Source: Candidatus Chloroploca mongolica (GTDB lineage: Bacteria; Chloroflexota; Chloroflexia; Chloroflexales; Chloroflexaceae). Taken from it: 64,000 nucleotides of DNA. The number at the start of each line of letters is the position of its first letter. Positions within the stretch are counted from its first letter, which is position 1. A model generated the notes under the pieces. The model saw only the letters and a program-made list of their open reading frames with translations. It had not been told where the DNA came from and searched no databases. Location: NCBI RefSeq assembly GCF_004762035.2, contig NZ_SIJK02000002.1, positions 1 to 64,000 on the forward strand, in the 5' to 3' direction. Shown piece by piece: positions 1-9,389 of the stretch. The position numbers and the translations under genes are program-made.

Positions 1-273
1 CATGCAACGGGTTTTTGGGAGCATGGTGTCCAAAGGTAGTCTAGCACATAGGGGACGACGCTGCTGCTGCTCGGTCTGTTTGCACGAGCAGGCGATCAAC
101 GCGGCGAAGCGCGGATGGCCGTAGGGCACATCGGCGACCATGTAGCCGGCCCCACGGCACGTTGGGCACACATCGGGCGGCAGCGGTGGCGGCTCCATCT
201 GCAGGGAGGTCGTCCCGCCGATCGACCGCATCCCGACGCGCTGCCAGGGCTTCGTAGCGGTTGACGTGCTCAT
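1..273 (-). CDS. DnaC/IstB-like helicase loader, N-terminal part (runs off the left edge)
   Basis: The frame starts with ATG at 273 and stays open to base 1, so about 91 N-terminal codons are visible. Residues 33-63 carry a four-cysteine pattern (CPTC, then CSC about 25 residues later) that resembles the zinc-binding N-terminus of phage and plasmid DnaC-like loaders. The AAA+ core would lie outside the window. Its ATG overlaps the stop of the upstream initiator gene by four bases (ATGA), which implies translational coupling and one operon. In replicons of this kind the loader delivers the replicative helicase to an origin opened by the initiator. The family call rests on the cysteine motif and on position only, since no Walker motif is in view. 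Confidence 0.6.
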   Translation of the reverse strand, partial: MSTSTATKPWQRVGMRSIGGTTSLQMEPPPLPPDVCPTCRGAGYMVADVPYGHPRFAALIACSCKQTEQQQRRPLCARLPLDTMLPKTRCM

Positions 274-1916
274 ACGGCACCTCCGGTTCCGGCGCGGCGA
301 GCCTGCACGTGCGCCAGGGCCACCGCCGGGGCAAGCCCCTCCTCCAGATCCAACGCGAGGTACTGAATCTCCAGGTCGCTCGCATCCGGCGGAGCCAGCG
401 TCAGCGCCTGAGCCTTCGCATCCGCTGCCGCCTGCGCCGTGAGCAGCCCCGTCTGGGGGGCCTCAGCCTGGGGGGGATCAACGCGCCAGGTCGTCACGAT
501 CGCGCCAATGCCCTGGCCCAACGTGCGCCGCCGCGCGAAGTCGGCCTGCACCGTCGCATCGTCGAGCGCACGAAACTCGCGGGCGGCTTTGACACTGAAG
601 CCCTGGCGGATCAGATACCGCTCCGTAGCGGTCAGCCCACCCCCCTCATCCCCCGCCTGGGTGCCGGTCGCTGCGGGTGGTGGTGTGGGATCTTCATGGA
701 TCTGATTCTCTCTGATCTCATTATAAGGGGCCTTCTTTTGCCGCATCAGGACGCCCTCCGTGCGCCCACCATGCGATCCTGGCGTCGCATCATGCGACTC
801 TGGCGTCGCATCATACGACCCCAGGATCGCATCATGCGACTCTGACGTCGCATCATACGACCCCAGGATCGCATCATGCGACTCTGGCGTCGCATCGGCC
901 CCCTGACCAGTCACCGACTGCGACTCTACGGTCGCATCGTACGACTCTACGGTCGCATCGTACGACCCCAAGATCGCCTCATGCGACTCTGGCGTCGCAT
1001 CATCCGACCCCAGGATCGCCTCATGCGACTCTGGCGTCGCATCGACCCCTTGGCCGGGCAGCGACCGCGATCCTACCGTCGCCTCATGCGACTCTGGTGT
1101 CGCATCGGCCCCCTGACCGACCAGCGGGAGCGCTCCGATCATCACACCTTCCGACCCTGCGGTTGGAGGGTGATCGCCTCGCTGCGGCACCAGCGCGGCA
1201 TCAGATGGGGCACGTGAGACCAACACCGCCTGCTGAGTTGATCGCGAACGTGTCCCATGCGACTCTGGCGTCGCATCAGGTGCGGCGTTGGAGGTCAATA
1301 CCGCATCGTGATGCGCACCTGGGCGTGCGCCATGCGACGCTGGGGTCGCATCAGCCGCCGCGAGGCTGGTCTGTTCCGCATCGTAATGCGCTCCTGGGCG
1401 TGCGCCATGCGACGCTGAGGTCGCATCGCCGGGGAGCGGTGGCATCAGGTTGAGCAGCGCCTGCACCTCGGCCAGGGTCGCTTTGCCCGAGTTGAGCAGC
1501 GTGCGTAGCTCGCTCAGAACCGCCGTGTCGGTCGCGCTACGGGCATGGGTGCGCAAATGGTAGCGGCGTGTCGTGTCACCCCGGCGCGCCCAGATCAGCC
1601 ACCCTGCCTGCTCCAACTCCGTCAGCCAGCGCTCGATACTCCGGCGGGTCGCCGGCTGCCAGGTCGCCTCCTTCGTTGCGCTGCTCGGCCCCAGCGTCCC
1701 CATCAACGTCTGCAACCGCTCCATCACCGGCGGCTCGTGCAGAAACCAGAGCCGGTGCAGCACACACCAAAGCCGAAACGCCGGGTGGCTCACCTGGCGA
1801 TCAATGATCAAGACATGCGAAGCCGGGACGAAGAGCTCGTCACCGCCGAGCCGGGGGAACCCCGGTGATCCATCGTTCGCGCCGTTCTGTGGGCGCGGAT
1901 CAGCAGAGACTGTCAT
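270..1916 (-). CDS. Replication-initiator-like winged-helix protein with tandem peptide repeats
   Basis: A 548-residue protein. Residues about 25-125 look like a winged-helix DNA-binding domain of the kind found in plasmid and phage initiators: they open with an LIIDRQVSHPAFRLW stretch and include a predicted recognition helix near RRSIERWLTELEQAGW. The middle (about 165-395) is low-complexity and made of tandem copies of a 14-residue unit resembling DATPESHDAILGSY. The C-terminal 150 residues hold a second helical region (ATERYLIRQGFSVKAAREF) similar to the end of DnaD-like or phage initiator proteins. The next gene is a helicase loader, overlapping by ATGA. Initiator, repeats within the gene and then loader match the logic of lambda O-ori-P. 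I infer a replication module of a plasmid, phage or integrative element; the exact family is not established. Confidence 0.6.
   Translation of the reverse strand: MTVSADPRPQNGANDGSPGFPRLGGDELFVPASHVLIIDRQVSHPAFRLWCVLHRLWFLHEPPVMERLQTLMGTLGPSSATKEATWQPATRRSIERWLTELEQAGWLIWARRGDTTRRYHLRTHARSATDTAVLSELRTLLNSGKATLAEVQALLNLMPPLPGDATSASHGARPGAHYDAEQTSLAAADATPASHGARPGAHHDAVLTSNAAPDATPESHGTRSRSTQQAVLVSRAPSDAALVPQRGDHPPTAGSEGVMIGALPLVGQGADATPESHEATVGSRSLPGQGVDATPESHEAILGSDDATPESHEAILGSYDATVESYDATVESQSVTGQGADATPESHDAILGSYDATSESHDAILGSYDATPESHDATPGSHGGRTEGVLMRQKKAPYNEIRENQIHEDPTPPPAATGTQAGDEGGGLTATERYLIRQGFSVKAAREFRALDDATVQADFARRRTLGQGIGAIVTTWRVDPPQAEAPQTGLLTAQAAADAKAQALTLAPPDASDLEIQYLALDLEEGLAPAVALAHVQARRAGTGGAV
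792..1426. repeat. Iteron-like palindromic repeats inside the initiator gene
   Basis: Nine perfect copies of ATGCGAC-N6-GTCGCAT start at 792, 834, 876, 981, 1023, 1086, 1257, 1332 and 1407. Several are exactly 42 bp apart, four helical turns, within a 42-bp tandem unit that encodes the repeated peptide. The spacers vary (TCTGGC, TCTGAC, GCTGGG and others) while the 7-bp arms are constant, which suggests selection on the DNA arms. They may form the replication origin. Confidence 0.65.
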
Positions 1917-2001
1917 GGAATACCTCTATGTGCAACCGTGCCATCGGTGATCGCACGGCATAACGTTGCGTGAACCAGGTCGTTGGCAAGCAATGATCCC
2001 C

Positions 2002-2031
2002 TTGCACCGTGCCGGAGGCAGGTGGTATAAT
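2002..2031 (+). promoter_or_regulatory. Sigma-70-type promoter
   Basis: TTGCAC at 2002-2007 and a perfect TATAAT at 2026-2031 are separated by 18 bp. No coding region begins downstream on this strand for over 2 kb, so the transcript may be non-coding. Confidence 0.5.
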
Positions 2032-2037
2032 GGGGGC

Positions 2038-2130
2038 GAAATGGTTTTTTTTGCGCTCTGGAAAGCGCAGGTCGGCCTCACATCAAAGGCTCTTCGACAA
2101 TGCTTGGCGGCGAGTGTCGAAGGGTCTTTT
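2038..2130 (+). ncRNA. Candidate structured small RNA (5' part)
   Basis: Directly after the 2002-2031 promoter lie two hairpins: TGCGCT/AGCGCA at 2052-2057 and 2064-2069, then an 8-bp stem CTTCGACA/TGTCGAAG at 2092-2099 and 2115-2122. The second stem continues outward through a 3x3 internal loop into AAAG/CTTT. No open frame fits. The 3' end is not defined and no known RNA family was recognised. Confidence 0.25.
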
Positions 2131-2790
2131 GGTTTGTGAAGCCTGCCTCGTTTGGTATTACGGTGGCATCGCAACCTCCTTGGGCTTGCAGCAACAACAA
2201 CGACCGGCAGCATCCAGTGGCGCAGCCTGAACGAGCGTACGGCGACAGAGCGCCCAACGCAATCAGCTGAAACCGCAGGAAACTACCGGTCGATGGGTTG
2301 GAACGAGGAGGCTCCTACCAGGAGAGCGAGGAGCAGGCCGAGGCTCATCAGGGGAAGCGGGCAGAGCGAATCGACCCACCGCGAGCCACGACGGCGCGTG
2401 GCATCGGACTGGCGGGCACGCGGAGGAACAGGACTCGAGTGCAAGTCAAGGCGCTCTTCGTCGCGGGCAGAACCACGACGCAGGAGGAAACCGTAGACCA
2501 CATCCTCCATCGCCCAGAAGAGTCGTCGCGCCTGTTGGCGTACGAGCGACGCATCTTTCACCGCATCAAGATGCGGAATCGCGGAGGTAGGCAAGTCTAC
2601 GAGGTAGTAGCACTTTCGTGCGAAAAAACTTCCTTGCGCTCTCGCCAAGATCTGCGATGCTGCGATACCGGGAGTTTGACCTGATTTGGCTGCACAGGCA
2701 AGGGTTCAGGTTACGATCTCGTTTGAGCATCCGCACCGAGTCCTGCTGCGATCGGCCTCTTTGCGGTTGCCCATCTTCGCTATCCTTGCC

Positions 2791-3246
2791 TCAGAGCACA
2801 ATATCCTGCCAGCGCTGGGCAGGCACAATGCGGTTGAGATGGGCAACATTGGTGGTGGCGACCACCAGCGTATCGCCTGCGACAGAGGTAAGCAACGCCT
2901 GCGCCGCCAGAATAACATCAGCATCGATAGCACGCACAGCGGCTGTCGGCAGACCTTGGCGGCGAAGCTCGGCCCAGAGTTCAGCTGCACGCCGCATCGC
3001 CGCCGTCGTCAAGGGCACATAGTCTAGCGTGCGGCCCGCCGTATCGAGGCGCCGCAGACCTTGCTGCTTGCCAGCACGCAGCAACTCCCGGCGCAATTCG
3101 TAATCGGCGATCTCCGGCACTACGACGCGTGCGCCACTAGCCAGCATCCTGCGGAGCCAGGCAGTGCAAGCCACCACGTCCGGAGTCTGGTTCGGGTTGG
3201 TGATGATCCCCAGTGGCCCGGTATCCAACACGATCACGCTGGTCAC
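2791..3246 (-). CDS. PIN-domain ribonuclease, VapC-like toxin
   Basis: A 151-residue protein with a PIN-domain layout: an N-terminal strand with acidic residue (VIVLDTGPLG, D8), an internal glutamate (PEIADYELRR), and a C-terminal acidic pair (AIDADVILAAQAL, then ATTNVAHL). PIN proteins of this type are metal-dependent RNases that act as toxins in type II toxin-antitoxin pairs. The GTG start at 3246 is read in a TAGTG overlap with the upstream antitoxin gene, which couples the two. The length is usual for VapC-like toxins. The RNA target cannot be predicted. I am sure of the PIN fold and fairly sure of the toxin role, because of the paired small upstream gene. Confidence 0.8.
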   Translation of the reverse strand: MTSVIVLDTGPLGIITNPNQTPDVVACTAWLRRMLASGARVVVPEIADYELRRELLRAGKQQGLRRLDTAGRTLDYVPLTTAAMRRAAELWAELRRQGLPTAAVRAIDADVILAAQALLTSVAGDTLVVATTNVAHLNRIVPAQRWQDIVL

Positions 3247-3527
3247 TACGTGCGCTCCGTCGCTTGAGTATGCCGGTCTGGGTAGAACTTGCGGGTTGAC
3301 TCGCGATCTGTGTCAAGCTGCTGGAGCATCGCGTCCCAAGACTCACTGCCGTCATCTGCTTCTGTTGCTTCAGACCACGCATCAAGCATGGCAATCGCGG
3401 CCTGATTGCGGGCAATCTGTGCGGCACGGGCAGCTTCTTCCGCCTCGAGCAGCGCAGCCCGTAGGCGGGCTTGATCGGTTGGCGGCAGTTCGCGGGCCAG
3501 TTTCAGCACGTGATCAAATGTTGTCAT
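3246..3527 (-). CDS. Antitoxin partner of the PIN toxin
   Basis: A 93-residue protein starting at ATG 3527, which has a strong AGGAGG ribosome-binding site about nine bases upstream. It opens with MTTFDHVLKLARELPPTDQ, a short helical segment typical of Chloroflexota and cyanobacterial VapB-like or DUF-type antitoxins, followed by an acidic, disordered C-terminal half that would wrap the toxin. The open frame continues upstream to 4052 only because a dead serine recombinase happens to be in frame; the Shine-Dalgarno site, the promoter at 3564-3591 and family length all favour 3527. It overlaps the toxin start by one base. Confidence 0.7.
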   Translation of the reverse strand: MTTFDHVLKLARELPPTDQARLRAALLEAEEAARAAQIARNQAAIAMLDAWSEATEADDGSESWDAMLQQLDTDRESTRKFYPDRHTQATERT

Positions 3528-3563
3528 CCCGATGTTCCTCCTCACGTTCTCTGGAGTGTGACT

Positions 3564-3591
3564 ATTGTAGCATACGAACAGACGTATGCAA
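3564..3591 (-). promoter_or_regulatory. Toxin-antitoxin promoter with embedded palindromic operator
   Basis: On the minus strand TTGCAT (3591-3586) and TACAAT (3569-3564) are spaced by 16 bp. The spacer is filled by GCATACG-AACAGA-CGTATGC (3570-3589), a perfect 7-bp inverted repeat. The layout suits repression by the toxin-antitoxin complex. Confidence 0.55.
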
Positions 3592-3596
3592 ACCCT

Positions 3597-3965
3597 CTCA
3601 ACCGCTTGCTGGCAGATCTCATTCACCGTGAAGGCAATCCAGGTTCCTGCGGGAACCCGCCGGGGCACATGGATGACCTCGCCCGTCTCCGGATCTTGGC
3701 GCTCCAGGTAGGGCCGGCGCTGGTAGATCAACAGCCCTGGGGTTGGTGGAACCTGTCGCTTGGCTCCCTCCTCCAGCACGATCCCCTCATTGAGCATGCG
3801 CGTGATCGTGTGATAGCTTAGCCCTTCACCACGCTTGCCCAGGATCCAGAGCAGCACCGCATAGCTCTCGGGATCAGGCATGAACCAGCCCTGGCCGTCA
3901 GGAAGAACCCCATACGGAATGTTTCCACCGCGCCACTTGCCTTGCTGGGCACGAAAGCGATGGCG
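3597..3965 (-). pseudogene. Remnant of a large serine recombinase (recombinase domain)
   Basis: About 120 residues resemble the middle 'recombinase' domain of large serine integrases: GNIPYG, then a DPESYAVLLWIL stretch, GLSYHTITRMLNEG, and a conserved ending GTWIAFTVNEI. Neither the N-terminal catalytic resolvase domain nor the zinc-ribbon and coiled-coil end is present. The piece ends abruptly near 3600 and upstream of it the frame reads an unrelated hydrophobic stretch. It is a decayed integrase fragment and supports a mobile-element origin for the left end of the window. Confidence 0.65.
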
Positions 3966-4225
3966 CAATAAAAACGTAGAGCATAGAACGCAGAACATAA
4001 TCATTGCGATGGCCGCGATAGAATAGATCCTCCAGGTAGCGTGTGCCACCATGCTCCCTTGACCTTCCTTCCTTGGGGGGTTCAGAAGGTGATCACAATG
4101 AGAATCACCCTTGCTGAGCCACCGATGGTTGCGAATCGCTCACGCAAAATACAGGGTTTACGGGCTGACAGATGGCTTTTGCATGTGTTACGCTTCGCGT
4201 AGCTCAATACAAACGGAGGTGTGCC

Positions 4226-7200
4226 ATGCGTCGCTCCGCTGTCTGCTCTGCCATGCTGCTGCTCGTCTTGGTGCTAATCACGACGACGCTGATGAGCGTG
4301 CCCCAGGCTGCGGCCGCGCCGGACGAAGCCCCGGCGGCGGCGACGCTCCAGGCTGTCAGTTATGTTCAAGTTGCGGCTGGTGGAACTCATACCTGCGGCT
4401 TGAGCAGCGACGGTACGGTCTACTGCTGGGGCTCAAACTTGTACGGCCAGCTTGGTGACGGCACGACGACCAAGCAGCTGATACCGGTCGCAGTGGGTAG
4501 CTTGAGCGGCGTCATTGCGATTGCAGCGGGCTACTATCACACCTGTGCGCTGCTGGATGATGGAAGCGTGCGCTGTTGGGGCTGGAACCAACATGGACAA
4601 CTTGGCGATGGGACGACAACTGATCGACTGACACCAGTGGTCGTGGGTGGACTGCTCAATACAGTTACGCTTACGGCAGGCAACGCTTACACTTGTGCTC
4701 TGCTGACTGATGGCAGCGCTCGCTGCTGGGGCGCGAACTGGCAAGGTCAACTCGGTGATGGTAGCACGACGACCCGATTAACGCCGGTCGTGGTGAGCGG
4801 GCTGAGCGATGCACGTGCCATTGCGGCGGGCTACACCCACACCTGTGCACTGCTGAACAATGGCACGGCCCGTTGTTGGGGTGCAAACGAGAACGGTCAA
4901 CTTGGCGATGGTACGGCCATCAGGCGGTTGACGCCAGTCACGGTGAGTGGGTTAAGCAGTGCTATTGCGCTCGCCGTAGGTGGTGCTCATACCTGTGCGC
5001 TGCTGAACAACAATACAGTCCGCTGTTGGGGCAATAACGTGAACGGCCAACACCCGTCGTTGTGTATGGACTGAGCGGTGCGGTCGCGATCACCGCTGGT
5101 GCCGCGCACACCTGCGCCTTAATGAGCAATGGTACGGCCCGTTGCTGGGGGGCAAACGGGGAAGGGCAGCTTGGTGATAGTACTACTACTTATAGACGAA
5201 CACCGGTGGTAGTCAACGGGCTATCTGGTGCAGCCGCCCTTACGGCAGGTCGCTTGCATACCTGTGCATTGCTAGATAACGGCAGTGCCAATTGCTGGGG
5301 TCAGAATTACTACGGCCAACTTGGCGATGGCACAATGACCAACCGCCTCACTCCGGTGACCGTAAGTGGGCTGAGTGGTGTAGTTACCCTCGTAGCAGGC
5401 GATGATCATACGTGTGCATTGCTTGCCGACAGGGGTGCCCGCTGTTGGGGGAGTAACTATCACGGTCAGCTTGGTGATGGCACAACAACCGATTGGCTCA
5501 CACCGACGACAGTGAGTAGCTTGAGTGGCGTGGCTGCCCTTACCGCTCGTTCACATACTTGCGCCGTCCTGGACGATGGGAGCGCCCGTTGTTGGGGCAA
5601 TAACAACTTTGGTCAGATTGGCGACGGCACGGCTGGCTTTAGCTCCGTTCCGGTTGCTGTGGCGGAGCCTGTTGGGGATGGTGGTTCAACCTGCGCCCGC
5701 TTCGTCAGCGATGGCAACTACCCCGACGGCACGGTGGTCAATCCGGGGCAGGTCTTTGAGAAGCGTTGGCGGCTCCTGAATTGTGGCCCGGCGAGTTGGA
5801 ACGGCTACCAGGCCGAGCGCATCAGCGGCGACTATGGCCCAGCGACCTTCCCGGTCTCCGGCGCGGCCGGTGCGACGATTGATGTCTCAGCGACGTTCAC
5901 CGCACCGCTAACCCTGGGAACCTACCGTGCAACCTATAAGCTGCGGGGGCCACAGGGCCTCTTTGGCGATGCCTTCTGGGTTGAGGTGAGGGTGCGCCCT
6001 GGTCCCCTCCCGAATGCCACGGTGAGTGGGCGGGTCACCGCCGCTGATCGCGGTCTTGGCGGCGTGTTGATTACGGCATTCGGTTCACGGTTTGCCTTCA
6101 CGCTGAGTGCGGCTGATGGCAGCTATCGTTTTGCCGACATGCCAGCAGGCAACTATCAACTCACTGCGATGCGCCTGGGCTATGCTTTCGGCGCACCGAA
6201 GCTGGTGACCCTGCCGCCAGATGCGCAGGAACTTGATTTCGTGGGCCAAGCGATCACACCACCACCCTCACGGAAGATTGCCATTATGGTGCATGGTTGG
6301 CAAGGCTTCGAGACTGATCGCTCCAAGTACGATTGTCAGATCGAAAAGTTTGTCGGGCCATACCAGCGTGATCCGAGCGGCGAAAAAGCCGACGTGCCGG
6401 GCTGGGATCTGGTTGGACAGCAGCTCACCAAACTTGGCTATGAGGTCTACCTAGCAAACTGGACGACCAGTTTCTGGTACACGACCACCGCCGAAGACGC
6501 GGCGCGTGATTGCCTCGCGCCCCAAATTGCCTCAGTGGTCGGTGATGATAGTGACGGCAAAGTGTTGCTCGTCGCCCACTCGATGGGTGGATTGGTCAGT
6601 CGTGCCTACATCGAAAATGCCGATCGCTCCCAGCACCAGCCAGATGTCGAGGCGCTGATCACGCTGGGCACACCCCACGTAGGCGTCAATCTAAATACGC
6701 TGATCAAAATCGTTGGAATCTTGAACCCGAATACCCAACTTGCGACGGTTGCCATTTGTGTGGCAAATCCCGGCTTATGCCAGCTTGGCAGTGATGCGAT
6801 GTTGCTCTTTAACATCGCGCATACACCACGACATGATGTACCATACCTGTTTATGGGAGGATCGGGTGGCCCGGATTGGCTGGGATTTGTGAACTTTACA
6901 GAGGGACGGAACGACGGCATTGCTGGCTTTCGCAGCGCGACCGGCTACCAATATCAATATGCTTCCAGTATACCCTTCACCGGACGCCCGCTACACGATG
7001 ATTATCTGCTTGTTCAAGGTACCAATATTGTGCGCCGCTATAGCGATTCGTCTCATGGGGGCATTCCTTTCGTCAGTAAGCCGTGGTACGCTGATGATGT
7101 CAAGGTTAACGAGTGTGTCGCTTCCTATCTCGGCCATCGCTCATCCTTAGCCTGCAGCACCATGCGCGAACCCGTACTAAACGCAATGCCAGCCCAGGCG

Positions 7201-8253
7201 CCGCAACAAGCCATTGCGTTCACGCCCACGCAGTTTGGTACGCTGCGCAGCGGTGAGATCATCACGGCTACGCTTGACCTTGAGGGGACTGAAGCCATGG
7301 TGCTGCTGTCTGCTAGCGATGGACAGCTCAGCTTGACATTGACCGCGCCGGATGGCACGCTGCTCACGCCAACCAACGCCGTACAGATTGTGCCGGGTGC
7401 CCAATACAGCGAGCCGACCACGACTGGTGATCCACCGATCGTCAGTTACCGGCTGCCCAACCCACCTGCCGGGCGTTGGGTGGCAACCATTGCCGCCACC
7501 GACGTGATCAGCGAAACCGCCTACGCACTCGTTGCTGCCCTGCAATCAGCTTTGACGTTGGAAGTGGAACGACCATCATCGGTCGGGGTAGGGCAGTCGT
7601 TCATCATCCAGGCGACCCTGCGTGACGGCACGACGCCGGTGGATGGAGCGACCGTGAGCGTGACTCTGCCCACCACACAAGCGACGCACGTGGTAACGCT
7701 CACCCGCACGGCACCGGGGCTTTACAGTGGTCAGTTGACCGCCCCGGCAGAAGCTGGCCCGCACCTGTTCACGGTGACTGCGACCGGCAGCACCACGACG
7801 CCCTTCGCCCGCCAATTCGACGATCTGATTACCGTGCAGGCCAGTGGCGTGCAACGCCGCGGCGCAGCGATAGTGACCCCGGTTGACCGTGATGGCAATG
7901 GGCGCTACGAAGCGCTTGAGCTAACCGTGCCATACACGGCAGCGATCGCTGGCGACTACGCCGGCCTAGCAACGCTTCAGGATGCCAGTGGGCGAGTGAT
8001 CGCCCTCGCCCGTACGCAGGTGACCTGGGCAGTTGGAGATCATACCCTCAGGTTTAGCTTTGTGGGTGGTGAGATTCTTGCTAGTGGCGTGAATGGGCCG
8101 TATCGCGTGGTAGCACAGATCGTCAAGACAGAGGGGGCGCAGTTGATGGTAGATGAGCAGCCCTTGGTGGACGGGTTGAATTACCAGGCCAACGACTTTG
8201 AGGGCGCGTCTCCGATCCAGCGGGTTTATTTACCGTTCGTTCGGCGCTCCTGA
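4226..8253 (+). pseudogene. Secreted RCC1-repeat / NBR1-like / lipase protein, broken by an internal deletion
   Basis: One gene read in two frames. The first part (4226-5074) starts at ATG 4226 with a GGAGGT site. It has a signal peptide and five RCC1-type repeats with the signature HTCALL..G..RCWG..GQLGDGT. After codon NGQ near 5050 about 31 bp are missing compared with neighbouring repeats, so the frame shifts and stops at 5074. The second frame (usable start 5062) continues with four more repeats, an NBR1-like Ig domain, a carboxypeptidase-regulatory-like beta domain, an alpha/beta hydrolase (MVHGWQG and the nucleophile motif AHSMGG with Ser near residue 507 of that frame), Ig-like segments, and a C-terminal VYLPFVRR. 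Intact, it would be a large extracellular lipase or esterase on a beta-propeller. The downstream half lacks a signal peptide, so export is probably lost unless frameshifting or sequencing error is involved. Confidence 0.75.
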
Positions 8254-8410
8254 CCCAATCACGATCACCCCATTGTCTCGGCCATCACTCATTTCTCATA
8301 GTCGTTATCTCCACGAGTGGGAAACCATAAGCTATGCTATTCTCGTCTGGTTGTAACTTCATCCAAACGACCGAACCAATCAGTGCATAGTGCTAAAGTT
8401 CAGCAAAAAA

Positions 8411-8440
8411 AAGGGCCAGCGCCGTCGGGCACTGGCCCTT
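8411..8440 (-). terminator. Rho-independent terminator oriented to the minus strand
   Basis: A 12-bp stem with one mismatch (AAGGGCCAGCGC / GCACTGGCCCTT, loop 8423-8428) is followed on the minus strand by eight T. The flanking genes are on the plus strand, so it would stop antisense transcription. The rest of 8254-8540 shows nothing else. Confidence 0.5.
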
Positions 8441-8540
8441 CGTCATGCAGTGAAACGCGTTGGCTCCCCGCTACGCCGTCGCCTCCAGCGCGAGCAGGCT
8501 CACCGCGGCGTTGAGCGCCGGCGATGTGCTGAGCAGCGTT

Positions 8541-9389
8541 ATGCTACGTCGTTTTGGCTTAGGCCTGTTCGCCGTCGTGGTTGCGCTGAGTTTCTTTGCC
8601 CTCCCGTTGTTTGAACCGGGTGAGGTGGCTGGTCAAGCCACGCTTGCGCTCCAAACCCCAAGTTTTGTCCGTTCCGCCGCCGCTGCCGAAGGGCAGGTTG
8701 GGCTCGATCAGGTGCTCGCGAATGATATTCAACGTGAGGCTGGGCTGGCGCTCTATGTCAAAGCGCCTACGACGATCAATCTGACGAATAGTTCATTGCG
8801 CGGTTTATTCCGCACGATTGAGGATGCGACGGACACCTATATTCGTGGCTCGATCTCGCCGCTTAACGACTACGCCGAATATGCCGATGCCAAAGCCTTT
8901 ATTCACAGCGATGGCTGGATCGTCGTCTATGATCCGAAAGAAAAACCGGCGAGCGCGAGCGTCGATTGGCGCAACTACAGCGGCGGCACCTCGGTTGGCA
9001 CCAAGCTCGAATTGGTGCTCCAGCGCATCGCCGGGGTGACTGGCGCGAACGCCCAGAGCGCCAACTACTACCATTTCCAGTTCCCAAATGCGACCAAGTT
9101 GATGCTGATCGGTGATTATGGCCAAGGCAGTGATGAGTTTACGGTGACGCTCTCTGACCAGTTCATCTACGATCAGATCAGTTGGAATCTGTCGCACGTT
9201 TCGGGTTGCTGTTCAAACACTTTCCGTTTGAATGGTACGGTCATTTCGACAATCGACAATCGGTTTAATCCTGAAGATTGGGGCACCTTGACGACCGGCC
9301 AACTCGCCTTGGGTACCCCTCAAACCTTCTCGATTGGCACCACTACTGGCAGCGCCGTCCTCGTTCTGATCTACCGCGAGAGCCAATGA
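8541..9389 (+). CDS. Secreted protein of unknown function
   Basis: The start at ATG 8541 is chosen because it begins a signal peptide (MLRRFGLGLFAVVVALSFF). This gives 282 residues; an upstream in-frame ATG at 8460 would add a non-signal leader overlapping the terminator hairpin. The mature part is soluble, rich in Ser, Thr, Asn and aromatics. It has a segment like INLTNSSLRGLFRTIEDATDTYI and a later WNLSHVSGCCSNTFRLNG with adjacent cysteines, suggestive of a beta-rich extracellular domain. No family was recognised. Its stop overlaps the next gene's start (ATGA), so the two are probably co-translated and act together at the cell surface. Confidence 0.6.
   Translation: MLRRFGLGLFAVVVALSFFALPLFEPGEVAGQATLALQTPSFVRSAAAAEGQVGLDQVLANDIQREAGLALYVKAPTTINLTNSSLRGLFRTIEDATDTYIRGSISPLNDYAEYADAKAFIHSDGWIVVYDPKEKPASASVDWRNYSGGTSVGTKLELVLQRIAGVTGANAQSANYYHFQFPNATKLMLIGDYGQGSDEFTVTLSDQFIYDQISWNLSHVSGCCSNTFRLNGTVISTIDNRFNPEDWGTLTTGQLALGTPQTFSIGTTTGSAVLVLIYRESQ

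Larger units (their letters stand above)
1917..2790. other. 874-bp stretch without a convincing gene
   Basis: Several overlapping open frames exist on both strands (for example 2283-2648 minus), but none has a recognisable domain or good start context, and they overlap one another. The only clear signals are a strong plus-strand promoter at 2002-2031 and hairpins just after it. It could hold a small RNA, or be decayed DNA of the mobile element. Confidence 0.5.

Noticed and set aside
2283-2684. Two opposed open frames of about 120 codons in the 1.9-2.8 kb gap
   Set aside because: They overlap on opposite strands, and neither has recognisable motifs or a convincing start.
2038-2700. Possible tmRNA, because a GGGGGCGAAATGGTTT start resembles tmRNA 5' ends
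   Set aside because: No tag-peptide frame, no T-arm-like GGTTCGA sequence and no CCA end could be found downstream.
3246-4052. A single 268-residue protein spanning the recombinase remnant and the antitoxin
   Set aside because: A Shine-Dalgarno site, promoter and operator lie inside it, and the N-terminal part matches an unrelated integrase domain; the fusion is chance readthrough of a relic.
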